A DNA stretch of 64,000 nt from Harmonia axyridis (GCF_914767665.1 NC_059503.1:16740001-16804000); one strand, 5' to 3'. Counted from the stretch's first letter, positions 47,963 to 60,459 are shown. The notes: generated from the sequence alone by a model not told the origin. Numbers and translations are program-made.

Positions 47963-49070
47963 GCGATAATTGCATTGTAGGAAGCGAAACTGCACTGCGA
48001 TAATTGTTCTGTTCATAGATGCATAGTTTCTATGCATCTTACACAGATCGAATCTATGGCAATTCCATTCTACATCAGTTTGACAAGTGATGTAACAGTT
48101 TATTCGGGAAATATTCCTCCGAATTACACTCGTGCATCAAAATGACCGGATAATTTCGCATTCCAGCGTGTTTTCTTTGAAAAACTGCATTCGGTCATTT
48201 TCATTTTTGGAGAAAGAGCCCGACACCGAAGGTGGAGGGCATATGAGCTCATGCAGTTTTTATGACAACACGCTGTCATGCAAAATTATCGGTAATTTTG
48301 ATGCACTTGTGCAAATACTTACGATAATTGCATTGTGGGAAGCGAAACTGCACTGCGATAATTGTTCTGTTCATAGATGCTTAGTTTCTATGCATCTTAC
48401 ACAGTTCGAATCTATGGCAATTCCATTCTAAATCAGTTTGACAGGTAATGTAACAGTTTATTCGGGAAATATTCCCCCGAATTACACTCGTGCATCAAAA
48501 TTACCGGATAATTTCGCATTCCAGCGTGTTTTCTTTGAAAAACTGCATTCGGTCATTTTCATTTTTGGAGAAAGAGCCCTCCACCTTCGGTGTCGGGCTC
48601 TTTCTCCAAAAATGAAAATGAACTCATGCAGTTTTTATGACAACACGCTGTCATGCAAAATTATCGGTAATTTTGATGCACTTGTGCAATTACTTACGAT
48701 AATTGCATTGTGGGAAGCGAAACTGCACTGCGATAATTGTTCTGTTCATAGATGCATAGTTCCTATGCATCTTACACAGATCGAATCTATGGCAATTCCA
48801 TTCTACATCAGTTTGACAAGTGATGTAATAGTTTATTCGGGAAATATTCCCCCGAATTACACTCGTGCATCAAAATGACCGGATAATTTCGCATTCCAGC
48901 GTTTTTTCTTTGAAAAACTGCATTCGGTCATTTTCATTTTTGGAGAAAGAGCCCTCCACCTTCGGTGTCGGGCTCTTTCTCCAAAAATGAAAATGAACTC
49001 ATGCAGTTTTTATGACAACACGCTGTCATGCAAAATTATCGGTAATTTTGATGCACTTGTGCAATTACTT
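47963..49070. repeat. Tandem array of three ~375-bp units, each with a long hairpin
   Basis: Units are 47963-48320 (358 bp), 48321-48695 (375) and 48696-49070 (375). In units 2 and 3 a hairpin with perfect 26-bp arms (48554-48579 with 48595-48620; 48929-48995) has TC opposite TC and then CACC/GGTG around TTC. Outside it, a second TC/TC step (48549-48550, 48624-48625) separates arms AAAAACTGCAT/ATGCAGTTTTT. Pairing resumes further out (CAGCGTGTT/AACACGCTG; GTGCATCAAAATTACCG). In unit 1 the apical block is on the opposite strand (CACC-GAA-GGTG at 48222-48232) and its right arm is missing. Frames of 75-146 codons here are repeat translations, not genes. Confidence 0.92.
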
Positions 49071-50905
49071 ACGAAAACAGTGAGAAGGCTTCGAACCTTG
49101 ATTGAAAGCTTGTTGGAAAACATTTCTGCCAGGCGCGCAGATGGCACCGGCAGTTTTATATCACTTTTTTCTTTCGTTAGATTCAAAAGATACGTTTTAA
49201 AATTTCTAAGATAAAGTGAATTCTGGATCGAGAAGCTGCTTAAAAAATCAATGAAAATGAGGTGCGTGTATTGATGAAACAATTTTTTCATGGAAAAAAG
49301 CTGGATTTTGGGTGTATACATAGCCGTACAAATCTGCTCAGTGGCTGTTTGCAGATTTCAAAAGAATACTGCGGCTAAAGAAATTTTGCTCTATTGGTTT
49401 AATGACTGTTGAGGTTGAAACCTATTTCGAAAGCAAAGAAGAATGTATCTACAGAAAGGAAATTTTAAGAAAAAATGTTTTTTTTCTGCTAGTCCCGCGA
49501 CTTGTTGAATGAGGTATTATTTGCTTGAAATTGGAAATGAAATTTATTTGGAAAGCACTGTCGTGGATTCCAGATTTGTTATTTAAATATTCCATGAAAA
49601 TTTCAAGTATTATTTTCCTTCATATATCAGGAGTTTTATAACAAAAAATCCGCTAATTCAGATGCTCATCTAACAGTCATCTTCCGTCATTAGTCTTGAG
49701 CAACTCATAATTTTACTGTAGCCTAACATTGTGAAATTCATTGGGTTATAAAGTAAATATTAGCGATTTATTCATTGAATAACCTCCATATCTTTGTTGG
49801 CACGGTGACATATTTTGGTAAAATAATGCATATACTTTTTGGGGGTAGTTCGTTGATGCAGAATCAACGGTCGTGAGCCTATCGGCTTAAACTATATGTA
49901 TGCCGTGACAACTAACTCTTGAGAAAGTTCAAGATACAACTGGTGCATTTAAAATTCAAAGAGACCAGCCTTCATATATTTTAAGGATGCTGTCAGTACT
50001 TCATTTGATTTCTGCATGAAATTCTTTAAAATATGATCATTTAATTATATGGCGCACCCTGCACAATGAAAAGTTTTTCGTATTGGTTTCCATGGAAATA
50101 TGAACATTAATTTCGAATTGCGCCACCTATGGAAATAAAAGGAAGTAAGGGCAATACCAATTTCGAGTTGCCAGTGAAATTTGACATTTTATTGACCAAT
50201 AAATCCCATTACTGAATCCAATTATATAGATAGTAAATGAATTAACTGAAGTCAGGAATTAAATTCAGCTACCCCAGTTTTTTGTTTAAAACTGTCAAGA
50301 AATAATGAATTCTTCCATTAAGTCCTGATTGTAACGAACAATACAGTAAAATAAATGAACTACTGAATTTTTCAGTTACTTATGCCAAAAAGGGTTCTTC
50401 TCGAAAACACACGAGAAAAAATATTATACCCGGAGTCGAAGCTGAAAAACTTTTAATGAAAGTAAATAGGTTGAAAAGTTCATTTCGCGCTTGAAAGAGC
50501 AGGTTAGATATTTTTCTTCCGTAGCATCATGTCTTACTTTGTTCGGGGCGTTTCTCCTTCCTGCTTTCGTTTACGATAGGACAAGAAAAATAGGATAATT
50601 TGAGTTAATTAGTTCATTTTCCTCGGATGGTGTCACCCTTTATGATATTTTTTCGTGATAAACTAAAGGAAATATTTTTGGATGCTAGGTTTAATTATGA
50701 GAGTGGAATTCTGAACAGAATCAGACGGATTTATTTAATTACACCCTTTGTCTTGAGAACTATTGAGATTTGAAAGTTATAGTTGAAGCACTTTAGTTAA
50801 AAATTCACGATAAGCCGAGAGATATGATTTATCAATTTGTATTCCTAAAATATTAAAAAAGTAACATTTTTCTAATTAATCAAATCAGCTCCTGAAAAAA
50901 TATTT
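49071..50905. other. Intergenic DNA
   Basis: AT-rich, with a small hairpin TTCTCG/CGAGAA near 50398. No gene or element recognised. Confidence 0.35.
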
Positions 50906-50971
50906 CTTCAGGCCAATTGAAAAGTCCATGGTCTACAATAGTAAAACACATTTTTTTGGCAAAATTCGATT

Positions 50972-51660
50972 TTATTTTTCAACATAGTTGCCTTCAAGGA
51001 AGATACAGCGATTAAAGTGATGTTCCAACTTTTCGATACCATTTTTGTAGTACGATTTGTCTTTCGTTTTAAAATAGTCCACAGTTTTATCGATTACTTC
51101 TTCATTGCTGCTAAATCTTGTTCTAGCAAGCTTTCTTTTGAGGTCTGAGAACAGGAAAAAGTCGATGAGGGCCAGATCTGGCGGATACGGCGAATGCCGA
51201 AGCAATTCGAAGCCCAATTAATCCAATTTTGCCATTGTTTTCATAGATTTGTGACACGACGCATTGTCGTGATTAAACCGCACTTTTTTTAAATGGGGCC
51301 GTTTTTTAACGATTTAATCCTTTAAACGATCCAATAATGCTATCTAATTATCGCTGTTGATGGTCTGGCCCTTTTGGAGGTAATCTATGAATGTTATACT
51401 TTGCGCATCCCAGAATACTGATGCCATAACCTTGGCAGCTGACTGTTGTGCTTTTCTTCGCTTTGGATTCGGTTCATCGTGTGCAGTCCACTCAGCTGAC
51501 TGTCGATTGGACTTTGAAGTGAAATGATGGAGCCATATTTCATCCATTGTCAGATATCGACGAAACTATTCAGGTTGATTGGACTTAAACAGCTTCAAAC
51601 TCAGAATCATTAGCACGTTGTTGCTTTTGATCGATTTCTTCTCATAGCATAGCACCTTCC
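50972..51660 (-). pseudogene. Mariner transposase, C-terminal two thirds, broken
   Basis: Read on the minus strand. The piece from 51547 gives MDEIWLHHFTSKSNRQSAEW with the first catalytic Asp region, then AKVMASVFWDAQSITFIDYL. A stop follows NSDN. Then come VRFNHDNASCHKSMKTMAKL with the second Asp, another stop, and LGFELLRHSPYPPDLALIDF with the third Asp (mariner DDD pattern). The end is CIFLEGNYVEK. N-terminal sequence to about 51660 is in shifted frames. The element belongs to the mariner subfamily that gave rise to SETMAR-like transposases. The left end near 50908 (CAGGCCAATTGAAAAGTCC) may be its inverted-repeat end; the right end was not found. Confidence 0.92.
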
Positions 51661-53227
51661 ATTCACATAATATTCGAGAAATTTGGCATAGATAATAAAA
51701 GCTTCCACATTGTGATATACTAATTTTGCAATACTACAGGGTGTTATTTTTTCTACCTTTTTTTCTGGAATAATGGAATTAACTTTCAGTAGGTCCACTG
51801 CCATCTGGTTAATAGAATCCGAGATATCGAAATATTGTTATTATGAAATTGTGCGATCCTGAATCTTTGAATTCTTCAACACATTTCGTTAGAAAGTTAC
51901 AATGAACAAACCAGCCGCTAGGGTAAAAAGAATAGATTTTAAACTCGAATTCTTCAAATTGAATCGAACCCAATCGTTTGAGACCACTCTCGGCTCAACA
52001 TTCGAGATAGCCATTACTTTTTATGAATTCAACTGTGAACCGGAAATCTATATTCAATTAATGAATAGGTCGCTTCATTATAAGTATATTATAGCTGACT
52101 GAAATATCCAGATCCATTTAGGTTTCTGTAAAATCTGAATCCCGGAAAATTGGACATAACATGTGCTACTATAATTTAATATGTATTCACCAACAGTTAA
52201 TTGCATTATTGGTTGATAGTGTTGAAATTTGTGGTGTTCGAAACAGATTGAGTACAGCTTATGCTATTTATTTCCATTCTATTGATCGTTCTGTCTGCTG
52301 TGACTTGTTCCACAATTAATTGCCAATAATTCAACAGACATTGATGAACGAAATCGTCAGACTTATATTGATATTTTTGCTCTCTCGTTCCAGGGGAATA
52401 TTTTGCCCAAATATTTTCGATTTCCTGATTGATTTTCGGCTCTCTGATGAACAATTCAAATTCGAAATCGATTATATCTGTCTGTTCGGGCGCTGTGTAC
52501 TCTCTAGATAAGGAAATATCTGGTCAAGATCATGAGTTCCGTCTGAATTAATGATTTTCCACACCATTATACATATTCCTTTTCATGTAATGAGAATATG
52601 TGTAATTAGCTCAATTTCATTTGGAGTTTCATAATTATTTTATTAACTCTGTTTGAGTATCTGGCCATTTCACATGAAGAAGAAAACGATTTCAGGAGCT
52701 TTTGAGAGCTCTTTCATTCATGCGCCAATTGCATCTTCGGAGATCTGAATGTATACAGTTCTGTGGTCTCCGAGGGGGCCATTGTTACAAAAATGGGCAT
52801 ATCGATGACAGCATATAGTATATTACATCTATTTATTAGTTTATAAGCGAAAATTGTGATTTACAATAAGAAAAAATATTTATGTACCCACTTGTGATCT
52901 TCAAAGAAGAAATATTGCCATCACTGACGAGCCCACAGAAACTACAAATTGGGCTGAAAAAAATTCCAAACAATAAGGAAGGAATTACTTTCTATGCAAT
53001 CCAATCTTTGTTTCTTGGAATCGTTCACCACCTGCCGTTCTGGAGGCCTGCTCTGTCAATGCATTCAAGAACTAATACAGCATATGTGTCAATTAGTGCT
53101 AGTAGTTTGATGGAGTGTTGAGGGGGACATAAATCTGTCTTTAGATTTGATTTTTTTTTTGTCATTTCAAACTTTTGTTTTAGTGTCCACTCTTAATATT
53201 TTGAGTACTGTGAGTTTACCTCAGAGA
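51661..53227. other. Intergenic DNA
   Basis: A single MITE-like end TACAGGGTGTTATTTTTTC occurs near 51736 without a partner. Several 60-82 codon frames show no domain. Otherwise nothing. Confidence 0.35.
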
Positions 53228-53787
53228 AATAAACATAGAGGGAGCATGTCATTTTCAGTAAGAAATTTTGTCTCCAACATAAACTATCAAATTTGACATG
53301 AAGCGAGTGAAAATGAAAACACATCAGTGATACGATATTTCAATCAATTCGCGAGTTTCTCCACAAAAAACGCACTTCCTATGTCCCATAGTGAATCAAC
53401 GTTTCATATTAACTTCATATTAACTCAAAATATAATGAAATACATAGCTAAATATATCAGAAATCCAGACAACAAACCTCAAACGCGCAAAACGACGTGA
53501 AACTAGAAGAGCAAAAGTTGTCAAACCTTTGATTTCATCAGGTATAGATACAGAAAATATTAATAAATATTCTGCTTATTATAAATTCGACAATTAGAAA
53601 AAATATCGGATTCCAAATATTCAAATTGGCATATTTAATCGCGAATCACTCAAATAAATATATTTCATTCAATATAATATAGATTTCTAATGATAAAGTA
53701 AAATTGTGGATTTGAAAATATATCACAATCCGACAACGTAATCTAACATGTAAAAATTGCGTATACTTCCTATATTTATGTTTATTA
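53228..53787 (+). mobile_element. ~0.56-kb MITE, copy B
   Basis: The left end AATAAACATAGAGGGAGCATG and the right end CTATATTTATGTTTATTA are inverse to each other and match copies A (19892-20467, opposite orientation) and C (62407-63011). Shared interior blocks include CATCAGTGATACGATATT and CAATCCGACAACGTA. Non-coding. Confidence 0.85.
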
Positions 53788-54909
53788 CTCTATGAAGTTC
53801 ACAGAATTTTACTGACGAATTCAAACAAATCAATTGTATCCTTCCAGTTCAGAAAACACAAATTCATTCGAAAATGATTTTTAAACATGGAATAATTTTT
53901 AAACATGGAATGATTTTTCATCGCCCATCTATGGTGATGTTCTGTGGTTCATTGAATAGGCAGAGCAGCAGAACTGACGATCTGAACGTATGTGTAGTCG
54001 AAAATTGATCATGTTCGCTCGTTTTAATTAGTCTGAATCACGAACAAGTTGAATAGAGAGCTTCTGGATATATGGTCCATGTGCAGTTGCTGCTAGGAAT
54101 CGATTCGAAACCATTGCCATTGGTGTAAAATAATCCGAATATAGCTTTTAGATCTGCTCTGCTGTTCGGGAATTAGTTTGCACTAATTTCGTGATTGTAT
54201 TTATAATGTGTTAATTCTGTCTGATCCAATGATGGGACTCATCTTTAGATTACATAATTTGAATTTGATTGATCTATTCACAACTGAAACGTAAAAGGTA
54301 ATTTTGATGGGTCATAGTTTATACATATTTTCAACTGGTGCCTATGTTAGAACTTCTAGGTAAATATGAAAGCCAGAATATTTTATATAAGGGTGTCCAC
54401 AAATGATTGTTTATTCTCAATTATGCCAAATTACCTATTGCACCTTCTTGGGGTGTTCGTCAGTGCCTATAATTTATTCCTGAATACAATCGAAATCTGA
54501 ATGAAAAATATATTATTGTCATATAAACCAACGGCAATAAAATTGAAGTTATTTTTCTGCACTAACAGCAGAATATATCGAAAGATTTATTGAATTTCTT
54601 AAAGAAATTCTCAAATCATTACATACGAACATGATCAATTTTCCAGTAAAAAAATTAACAAATCATTGAACTACCACAGTATTTTTCTGATATGACTCTG
54701 GTAGACTTTATTCTCTGTCATTTGAACATTTTTTTCCTCGAAATACCATCAAATACCTTGGCATACAGTGACTTACATGACAGAAGCATGTCGACACAAA
54801 AAAAAAACAACTAGATATAAAGATTCGACAAAAGCATTGACTTATTGGAAGAAAATTAAAACAGAACATGCAATAGTATATTGTAAAACATGCTGCAGAA
54901 TGGGCTTCT
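53788..54909. other. Intergenic DNA
   Basis: A short direct duplication TTTTTAAACATGGAAT occurs near 53878-53912. Nothing else recognised. Confidence 0.35.
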
Positions 54910-54981
54910 ATTCCAACACGAATGAGAAATTCGAAAACGAGCGACGGGGGAGCGAGTTTTTGAACGCATGAGTGTTGGAAT
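54910..54981 (-). repeat. Divergent relative of the 408-bp unit: double GA/GA hairpin
   Basis: The outer arms ATTCCAACAC (54910-54919) and GTGTTGGAAT (54972-54981) are perfectly complementary. GA lies opposite GA (54920-54921; 54970-54971), then a linker, then AAAAC/GTTTT, again GA opposite GA (54939-54940; 54954-54955), then GC/GC with a G-rich loop. Downstream, GCCTTCTG..AC..AGTATTA and TTTTCTCTA align with the 408-bp unit. Linker lengths between the two GA steps (17 and 14 bases) equal those at 42769-42840. Confidence 0.85.
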
Positions 54982-55399
54982 TGCCTTCTGCAACTAGTAT
55001 TAGACGACATTTTCTCTATTTCAGTCAAGTTTTGTGAAATATTGTTGAAATTCAAAGAAAAATTCAGATTATAGAGTTAGACACCCTAGTGACTTTTGTA
55101 TTGTATTCTGGCAGTTGGTGTGACTGTTACGAAAATTGACAGATTACGGAATTTGAATATGAATCCTACGTTGCGAATTTTGGAAATTATTTACAATTGC
55201 GCATGAAATTCGTGACTTATGTCGGACGAAATCGATTCAACATAACCAGAATTGAGAGAAATTGCAAATAATGTTCCAAATCATTTCACTATATCCAAAT
55301 TATTTTATTTTGACAATTATTGACGTTTGTTGAAATTTGATAGGATTGGAAGTCAGTATAGACATCCACAAAATGAACAATATAACTGAAAATGATGCT

Positions 55400-55489
55400 G
55401 CAATGAATTCATTACAGTACTGTTTTTAGAACTGTAATGAATTCATTACGGTACTGTTTTAGAACTGTAATGAATTCATTTCGATACTG
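55400..55489. repeat. Short tandem repeat, ~34 bp x 2.6
   Basis: Iterations of TGTAATGAATTCATTACRGT and TACTGTTTTAGAAC. The core AATGAATTCATT is itself palindromic. Copies differ by one or two bases. Confidence 0.85.
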
Positions 55490-56974
55490 AAATAGAGAAA
55501 AAAAATTTAATTGTTAAATATGTTGTTCCATACTTACCAAATATCAATATTTTTTTGACAGAAGTGTTGAAATGGGTGATTTATATCCCAATCACGACTT
55601 CATATACTTACTACCTGATGCTTTCCAAGAACTCACAGAAGAAGTATCGATATCCTCCACAAGAATTTAAATCGATTGAGAATCAATTATATCCTTTTCA
55701 AGTAATTCGATACACTTTTTTGTGAGTTTTCAATGAATGCAAAGTCATGATATAGCCAGCATTATATGCATAAAGTGTTTATTGTTGTACACCCAATTTC
55801 AATTTCGAATTCAAAGAGATTTCAGATTAAATTTGTATGAGCTTTATGAACTCAATTCGAAACTGTGAACTGAATTTATTAAACTGCATTTAGTTTCAAT
55901 TTGAGTTTCCTAGCAGTAACCTTTTTCCATGAGTGTCCATTTTACTACCGAAGCCAATGCTTTTGTATCTATAGATCTATTTATTACAGTACCGAAATAA
56001 ATATTGAATAATAACTCGACACTGAATCGCAATTATTTCAACGTAAAAAGCTCTATTTTATGAAGTAGAGCTGCGATCGGTTGATTTCATTACAATTATA
56101 AATTGGAAATGAAGCTAATTTATTGTAGAATTCATATTTTCACAGATCATCTGAATGGTATTGAAAATTCTATTCTCCCTCACTGCAGCTTTCACTATGA
56201 CTTATACTTTCTTTTTATTTTATAGAAAATCAAAAAGCTTAATATTGAGCTAGCAGATTCCTCTCCCAATTAAATCTCAAAAAAATTTTCAGTATGATTA
56301 TGATAGTGAATAAGCTTAAAATTAAGTCCAGACAAAAAATATAAAATTCTCAAGTGGTTCTGCTAGCTTTACGGGATCCAACATCCAAGAAGTTATTACC
56401 AACATAAAACGCCTGATGCTTGCAAATGCCAAAATTCGGTTTTCTCACTGTATGGGAATGGGGGACGTCGCCTACTTTCAAGAAAAAATCTTTGTTTATG
56501 TGCCTACATTATAAGAATAATTTTTTTTTATAAAACGGATTTTAGTCAATTTTGAAAAGAGGAGCTCTGCCGACGCATCCTGCAATATGTCAAGATGAAT
56601 GAATATTTAGAAAATCATCCTCTGCTGGTTCTTTGACATAACATTTCTCCGATCTTTCACAATGCCGCAGTTTATAATAATAGAATATCGTTTATTTTCC
56701 ACTCCTTTGTTGACTTCTCCATGGTAGAAAACATCAGCTTTGTGATCATTTCTATGATGTCCCAATTCGTTATCATCTGTTGTCCATTCTTCGAGTGGAA
56801 TTCAGAGACAGGAAGCCGAAATAAACAGCAAGAATCTTTCATCTACTCATATGGGACACTGTTATTCCATAGACCAACTTCACAGAGATTCAAATTGAAT
56901 GGAAACGAAGATGGCTGTTGCCTTTTGTAAAATACTGAAATGAATGCAAGTAGTAAAGACCCTTTCAACTATTC
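55490..56974. other. Intergenic DNA
   Basis: AT-rich, no recognised features. Confidence 0.35.
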
Positions 56975-57406
56975 TTGGATAATTTGCATGAAAATCCACC
57001 TGACGCAATTTTCTTTTCTTCTAACGATGCGAGCAATACAAAACTGCATTGCCTTTATATGAAACGAGACTTGCTTTTGAATGTTTCTGTCGTATCTACA
57101 TCAGAAAGTCCTATAATGAGACGGTGTATCTTTGAAACGATTTGTCTTAACGTAATTTGTTATTCGAATTATTTTAATGAACGAAATTATACTTTGTTTC
57201 TAATGCATTATGTACAAACATTTATTTCTACACTTACAATTTGTCCGAATCAGAATATGCATTCATTGTTAAAATTTATCTATGTATCAGAATGTATTGG
57301 TTGGAAGTTTTCAATTCCAAATCTGCTGCATTTTTTTGCGCTCTTGTTCATGGGCAACAGCAAAATTCAGCCTAATTTCAAGATGAAAATGACCTCAAAT
57401 GATTGA
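56975..57406 (+). other. Unassigned 143-codon open frame
   Basis: One of the longest open frames outside Mvl; the 146-codon frame at 48438 is repeat-derived. It starts MDNLHENPPDAIFFSS and ends after FKMKMTSND. The middle is hydrophobic with several Cys, but I see no family signature, no splice-compatible neighbours and no codon pattern that sets it apart from AT-rich non-coding DNA. A small membrane protein or chemoreceptor exon cannot be ruled out. Confidence 0.15.
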
Positions 57407-59583
57407 GTTCTTCATTCGTGAATCGGTTCTGCCCGTCCGTCTGATAAGTTCCGATAGCTCTCAAACGGAACGTACTAGAATCGGAAAATTTTCAAGGTAG
57501 GGGAATATTACGGTATATATATTTTTTTTAATTTCAGACTATATGTCAGATTCACTGAAATTTTTGTGTTTATGAAATTAATAGATGGAGTGAGTTATCT
57601 GTAAATTCAGCTTTGTAGCTTTCTTCAATATGATTTGTGTTTATGGAATATCTTTCAGAGAACGGACTTGACATCAATTTTTTAGATAGTTTGCAGCGAG
57701 GGCTGAAAAAATAAAACATGCAATAAAATATATGATATTAAGAAACAGTAATTATTTAAATTAAAATATAAATTTCGAAAAGAGATTTCATCCAAAACAA
57801 AACAAATTTTACTGCAGAATGCTCTTCTTCCGTGAATAGGTGTTGACATAATATTATACAAAGCTTTAGAGAGGAAGGGAACAAATTGAACTTTCCAATA
57901 TGCATTTGTTACTTTCCTATGTTTTTTTGTTAATTCCGGATAATTTCTATATAGCATACACTACACAGGGTGAGGCAAAGCTCTTTTCCGGTTGAGCACT
58001 GAGATGATTTTTTTCAACAAATTATTATGAGGCCTCATTAGAGATACATTCTAAAATCATTTGGAAATATAGGGTCTAAATAACATGTTTCTCCTTAGAA
58101 AACCTTGTTTTTCATTGAGTTTTCAGTTTGCTTGAAATAAATGAACTCAAGTTTGTTCCTCGACTCCGGAAAGAATGAAATTTTTTTGAATCCAAAAAGA
58201 TTGAAGCAAGTAATGACTCTTTGACAATCGATGAAAACTACACTGTGTAGTCAAAATGATTCATTCAAACTTTAATATCGAGATCATTTGAAATGGCATA
58301 TCCTGTATAGTATCTAAATCATCAATAAACACCCAGTAGAGTTCTTAATGATTATAAAAAATTGAGTAAATAAATTATTCACTTCGAAGTTATTAAGTTT
58401 TTCAAAAAAAAAAATCGAAGATTTAAGCGGTTACCCATAATAGAGTGTCGTGTCAATGGTGGAACATCCTGTATTTTATATTGTATTGAAAGTTCACGTT
58501 TTAATAAGATACCATTTTTCAGGTCAATGAAGTATTCAAACGAATTTATGAGAGAGTAATATTCGCCCAAATTTTGTAAGATATTTTAATATTTCAAAAA
58601 ACAAAAATACAAATTCGAAGCAGCGCGCGAAAGCGAAAGACTTCAAATCAGACCTTTTTCCTTTTTTTTTTGGAAACCAATATTAGGAATAGATTTACTG
58701 GTTGATAATACTCATAATTCTGAAACAAATACTAATAAGCTTACAAAATAATAAATGGAAAGTAATAGGCAATTCTATTTAATATACTGTGTTATTCTTT
58801 TGTTCTTTCGAAGAGAAACAGATAATATTCGGTTCTATATCATTTTCTCCTTTGACAGAGAATTACCTTATAAATGAAGTCAACTCTCGTTTTTAGAGAT
58901 TGTCTAATTATTCACTTTCAGATAAACAATTAAAAAAACTGTGCCACAAGCATCGTTACAAGCTCTGATCTCCTCAGAGGTCTCGACCAGTTTTGTTAGA
59001 AAAAATTCAATAAAAACATATGAAGCGGTATAATTTTGTATCTAGCCATTTAATTCCAATCCTCACATTCTTCCTCTATCAATATCATTAACGGAAAGAA
59101 ACCATTAAACTTTTATGAACGACCTGAATCTCTTTGTCTTATCCCGGACAACAAACATCATCAATATAATTCCGATGAAAAGGGTCTCTCATTTCCTTCA
59201 TTTTTATAGCAGATGGACATTTAATGTCTCCCGCAGTCACCTAAATGCGAACAATCTCTCGTTTTTGAGGGAGGTTTTTATTTCTGGCAGGAAAGATAGA
59301 TAAGTTTAATGGCAAGGTTTTTGTTAGGATCTAATCGCGAAATCGCAGATGATTTGTGCTGAGACACAATAATGGAATGAAAAAAATGTCGTTTTCAATT
59401 TTCTTTCTCTTGGCATTTCTATCTCGAGTACCATCGTTGAAAGATCAGTCGAGATTAGAGCTGAAAGAAGAAGGATTTCTCGTTTTGTCTCTATTGGTTC
59501 TCTCATCTCTGTATTAAAATTAGTTAGACTTGATTTCTTTTTCTTAACCAAGAAGGGTAATAAGGAACTTCATATTCATTATA
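57407..59583. other. Intergenic DNA with isolated MITE ends
   Basis: Single ends of the CAGGGTG type occur near 57966 (ACAGGGTGAGGCAAAG) and, inverted, near 58460-58473 (GTGGAACATCCTGTA), without clear partners. No gene recognised. Confidence 0.35.
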
Positions 59584-60459
59584 CAGAATAAAACATCAAC
59601 CTTGAAGGGTGGCTGTCAATTGAGCCATAATTTTTTGATAACCGAAAATCTACAGTTTCCGAGATATTTGAGTTCCTGTGTTTTTCAAAAACTTTCTCTC
59701 CTGACATCATTTTTCCTCGATTTTTTCTACGTTGACCAAGTTTGATTCGAATTTTGGATTACTTTCATCAGAAAAGGATTTGATATGTATGAAAAAAGCA
59801 AAACTAAGCTTTTCTCGATGTAGGTAGAATAGGAATTAGTATGATTTGAGAAATGTTATATGAAGAAAAGAAAGGTAAATTTCTAATATAAATTTGGCTG
59901 CTTCTTTCGAATTTCACATTTTATGTATGACAAAATTATTTTGAAAACTTGCCAAATTCCTTCTTCATTTCTTCAGAAAGTTTTCGTTAGAATGCAGGCA
60001 CTAGTTTTGTTTTAGCAGATTTTGATTTGAAAGGGGGACGAAGCACAGAATGAATTAAATATTTTTTTATTGCGAATATTTCAAAATTTCAGTAGAAAAT
60101 TTATTCATAAATTATGTTTGAAATGACCTCCACCATTCTTTATACAAGCACGTGCTCTCTTTCTTATGCCTTCAGTTATTTCCGCCTGAAATTTACTCTC
60201 AATCTTCTGTCTGCTTCGTCTATTCTAACGGTGTTAGATCCGGTCTTTTCGCTGGCCACGAAAATAATCCAGAATTATAATCAAATTTGGTCAACGTAGA
60301 AAACATTGAGGAAAGGTGAGAAATCTTTTGAAAATCACAAGAACTCAAATATCTCGTAAACTATCGGTTTTTGGTTATTACTGAATATGGCTCAAACGAT
60401 AGCAAATGAGTCATACTTACACGTCCTCCAAAGTCCACAGCTAATTTGGAAACACCCTT
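59584..60459 (-). mobile_element. Tc1/mariner-superfamily element with ~200-bp inverted ends and transposase remnant
   Basis: The right end (to about 60459) reads inward as GGGTGTTTCCAAATTAGC, then ACTTTGGAGGACGTGTAAG, GCTATCGTTTGAGCCAT and GAGATATTTGAGTTCTTGTG. The left arm (59604-59770) carries the same blocks in the opposite sense down to CTACGTTGACCAAGTTTGATT, but its outermost 20 bp have diverged. TA precedes the left end (59582-59583). A transposase C-terminus lies inside. The 137-bp MITE at 35770 shares its ends. Confidence 0.75.
60105..60200 (-). pseudogene. Transposase C-terminal remnant in the 59.6-kb element
   Basis: The minus strand encodes KFQAEITEGIRKRARACIKN and then GGGHFKHNL before a TGA. 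This matches the C-terminal end of insect IS630/mariner transposases (RAxxCIxxxGGHFEHLL). Upstream domains are lost. Confidence 0.75.

Noticed and set aside
48132..49321. Frames of 75-146 codons in the 375-bp array
   Set aside because: Translations of the hairpin repeat; the frame simply follows the palindrome and includes no known domain.
54708..55055. 115-codon minus-strand frame
   Set aside because: Cys/Phe-rich low-complexity translation, overlapping the hairpin relic at 54910-54981; no signature.
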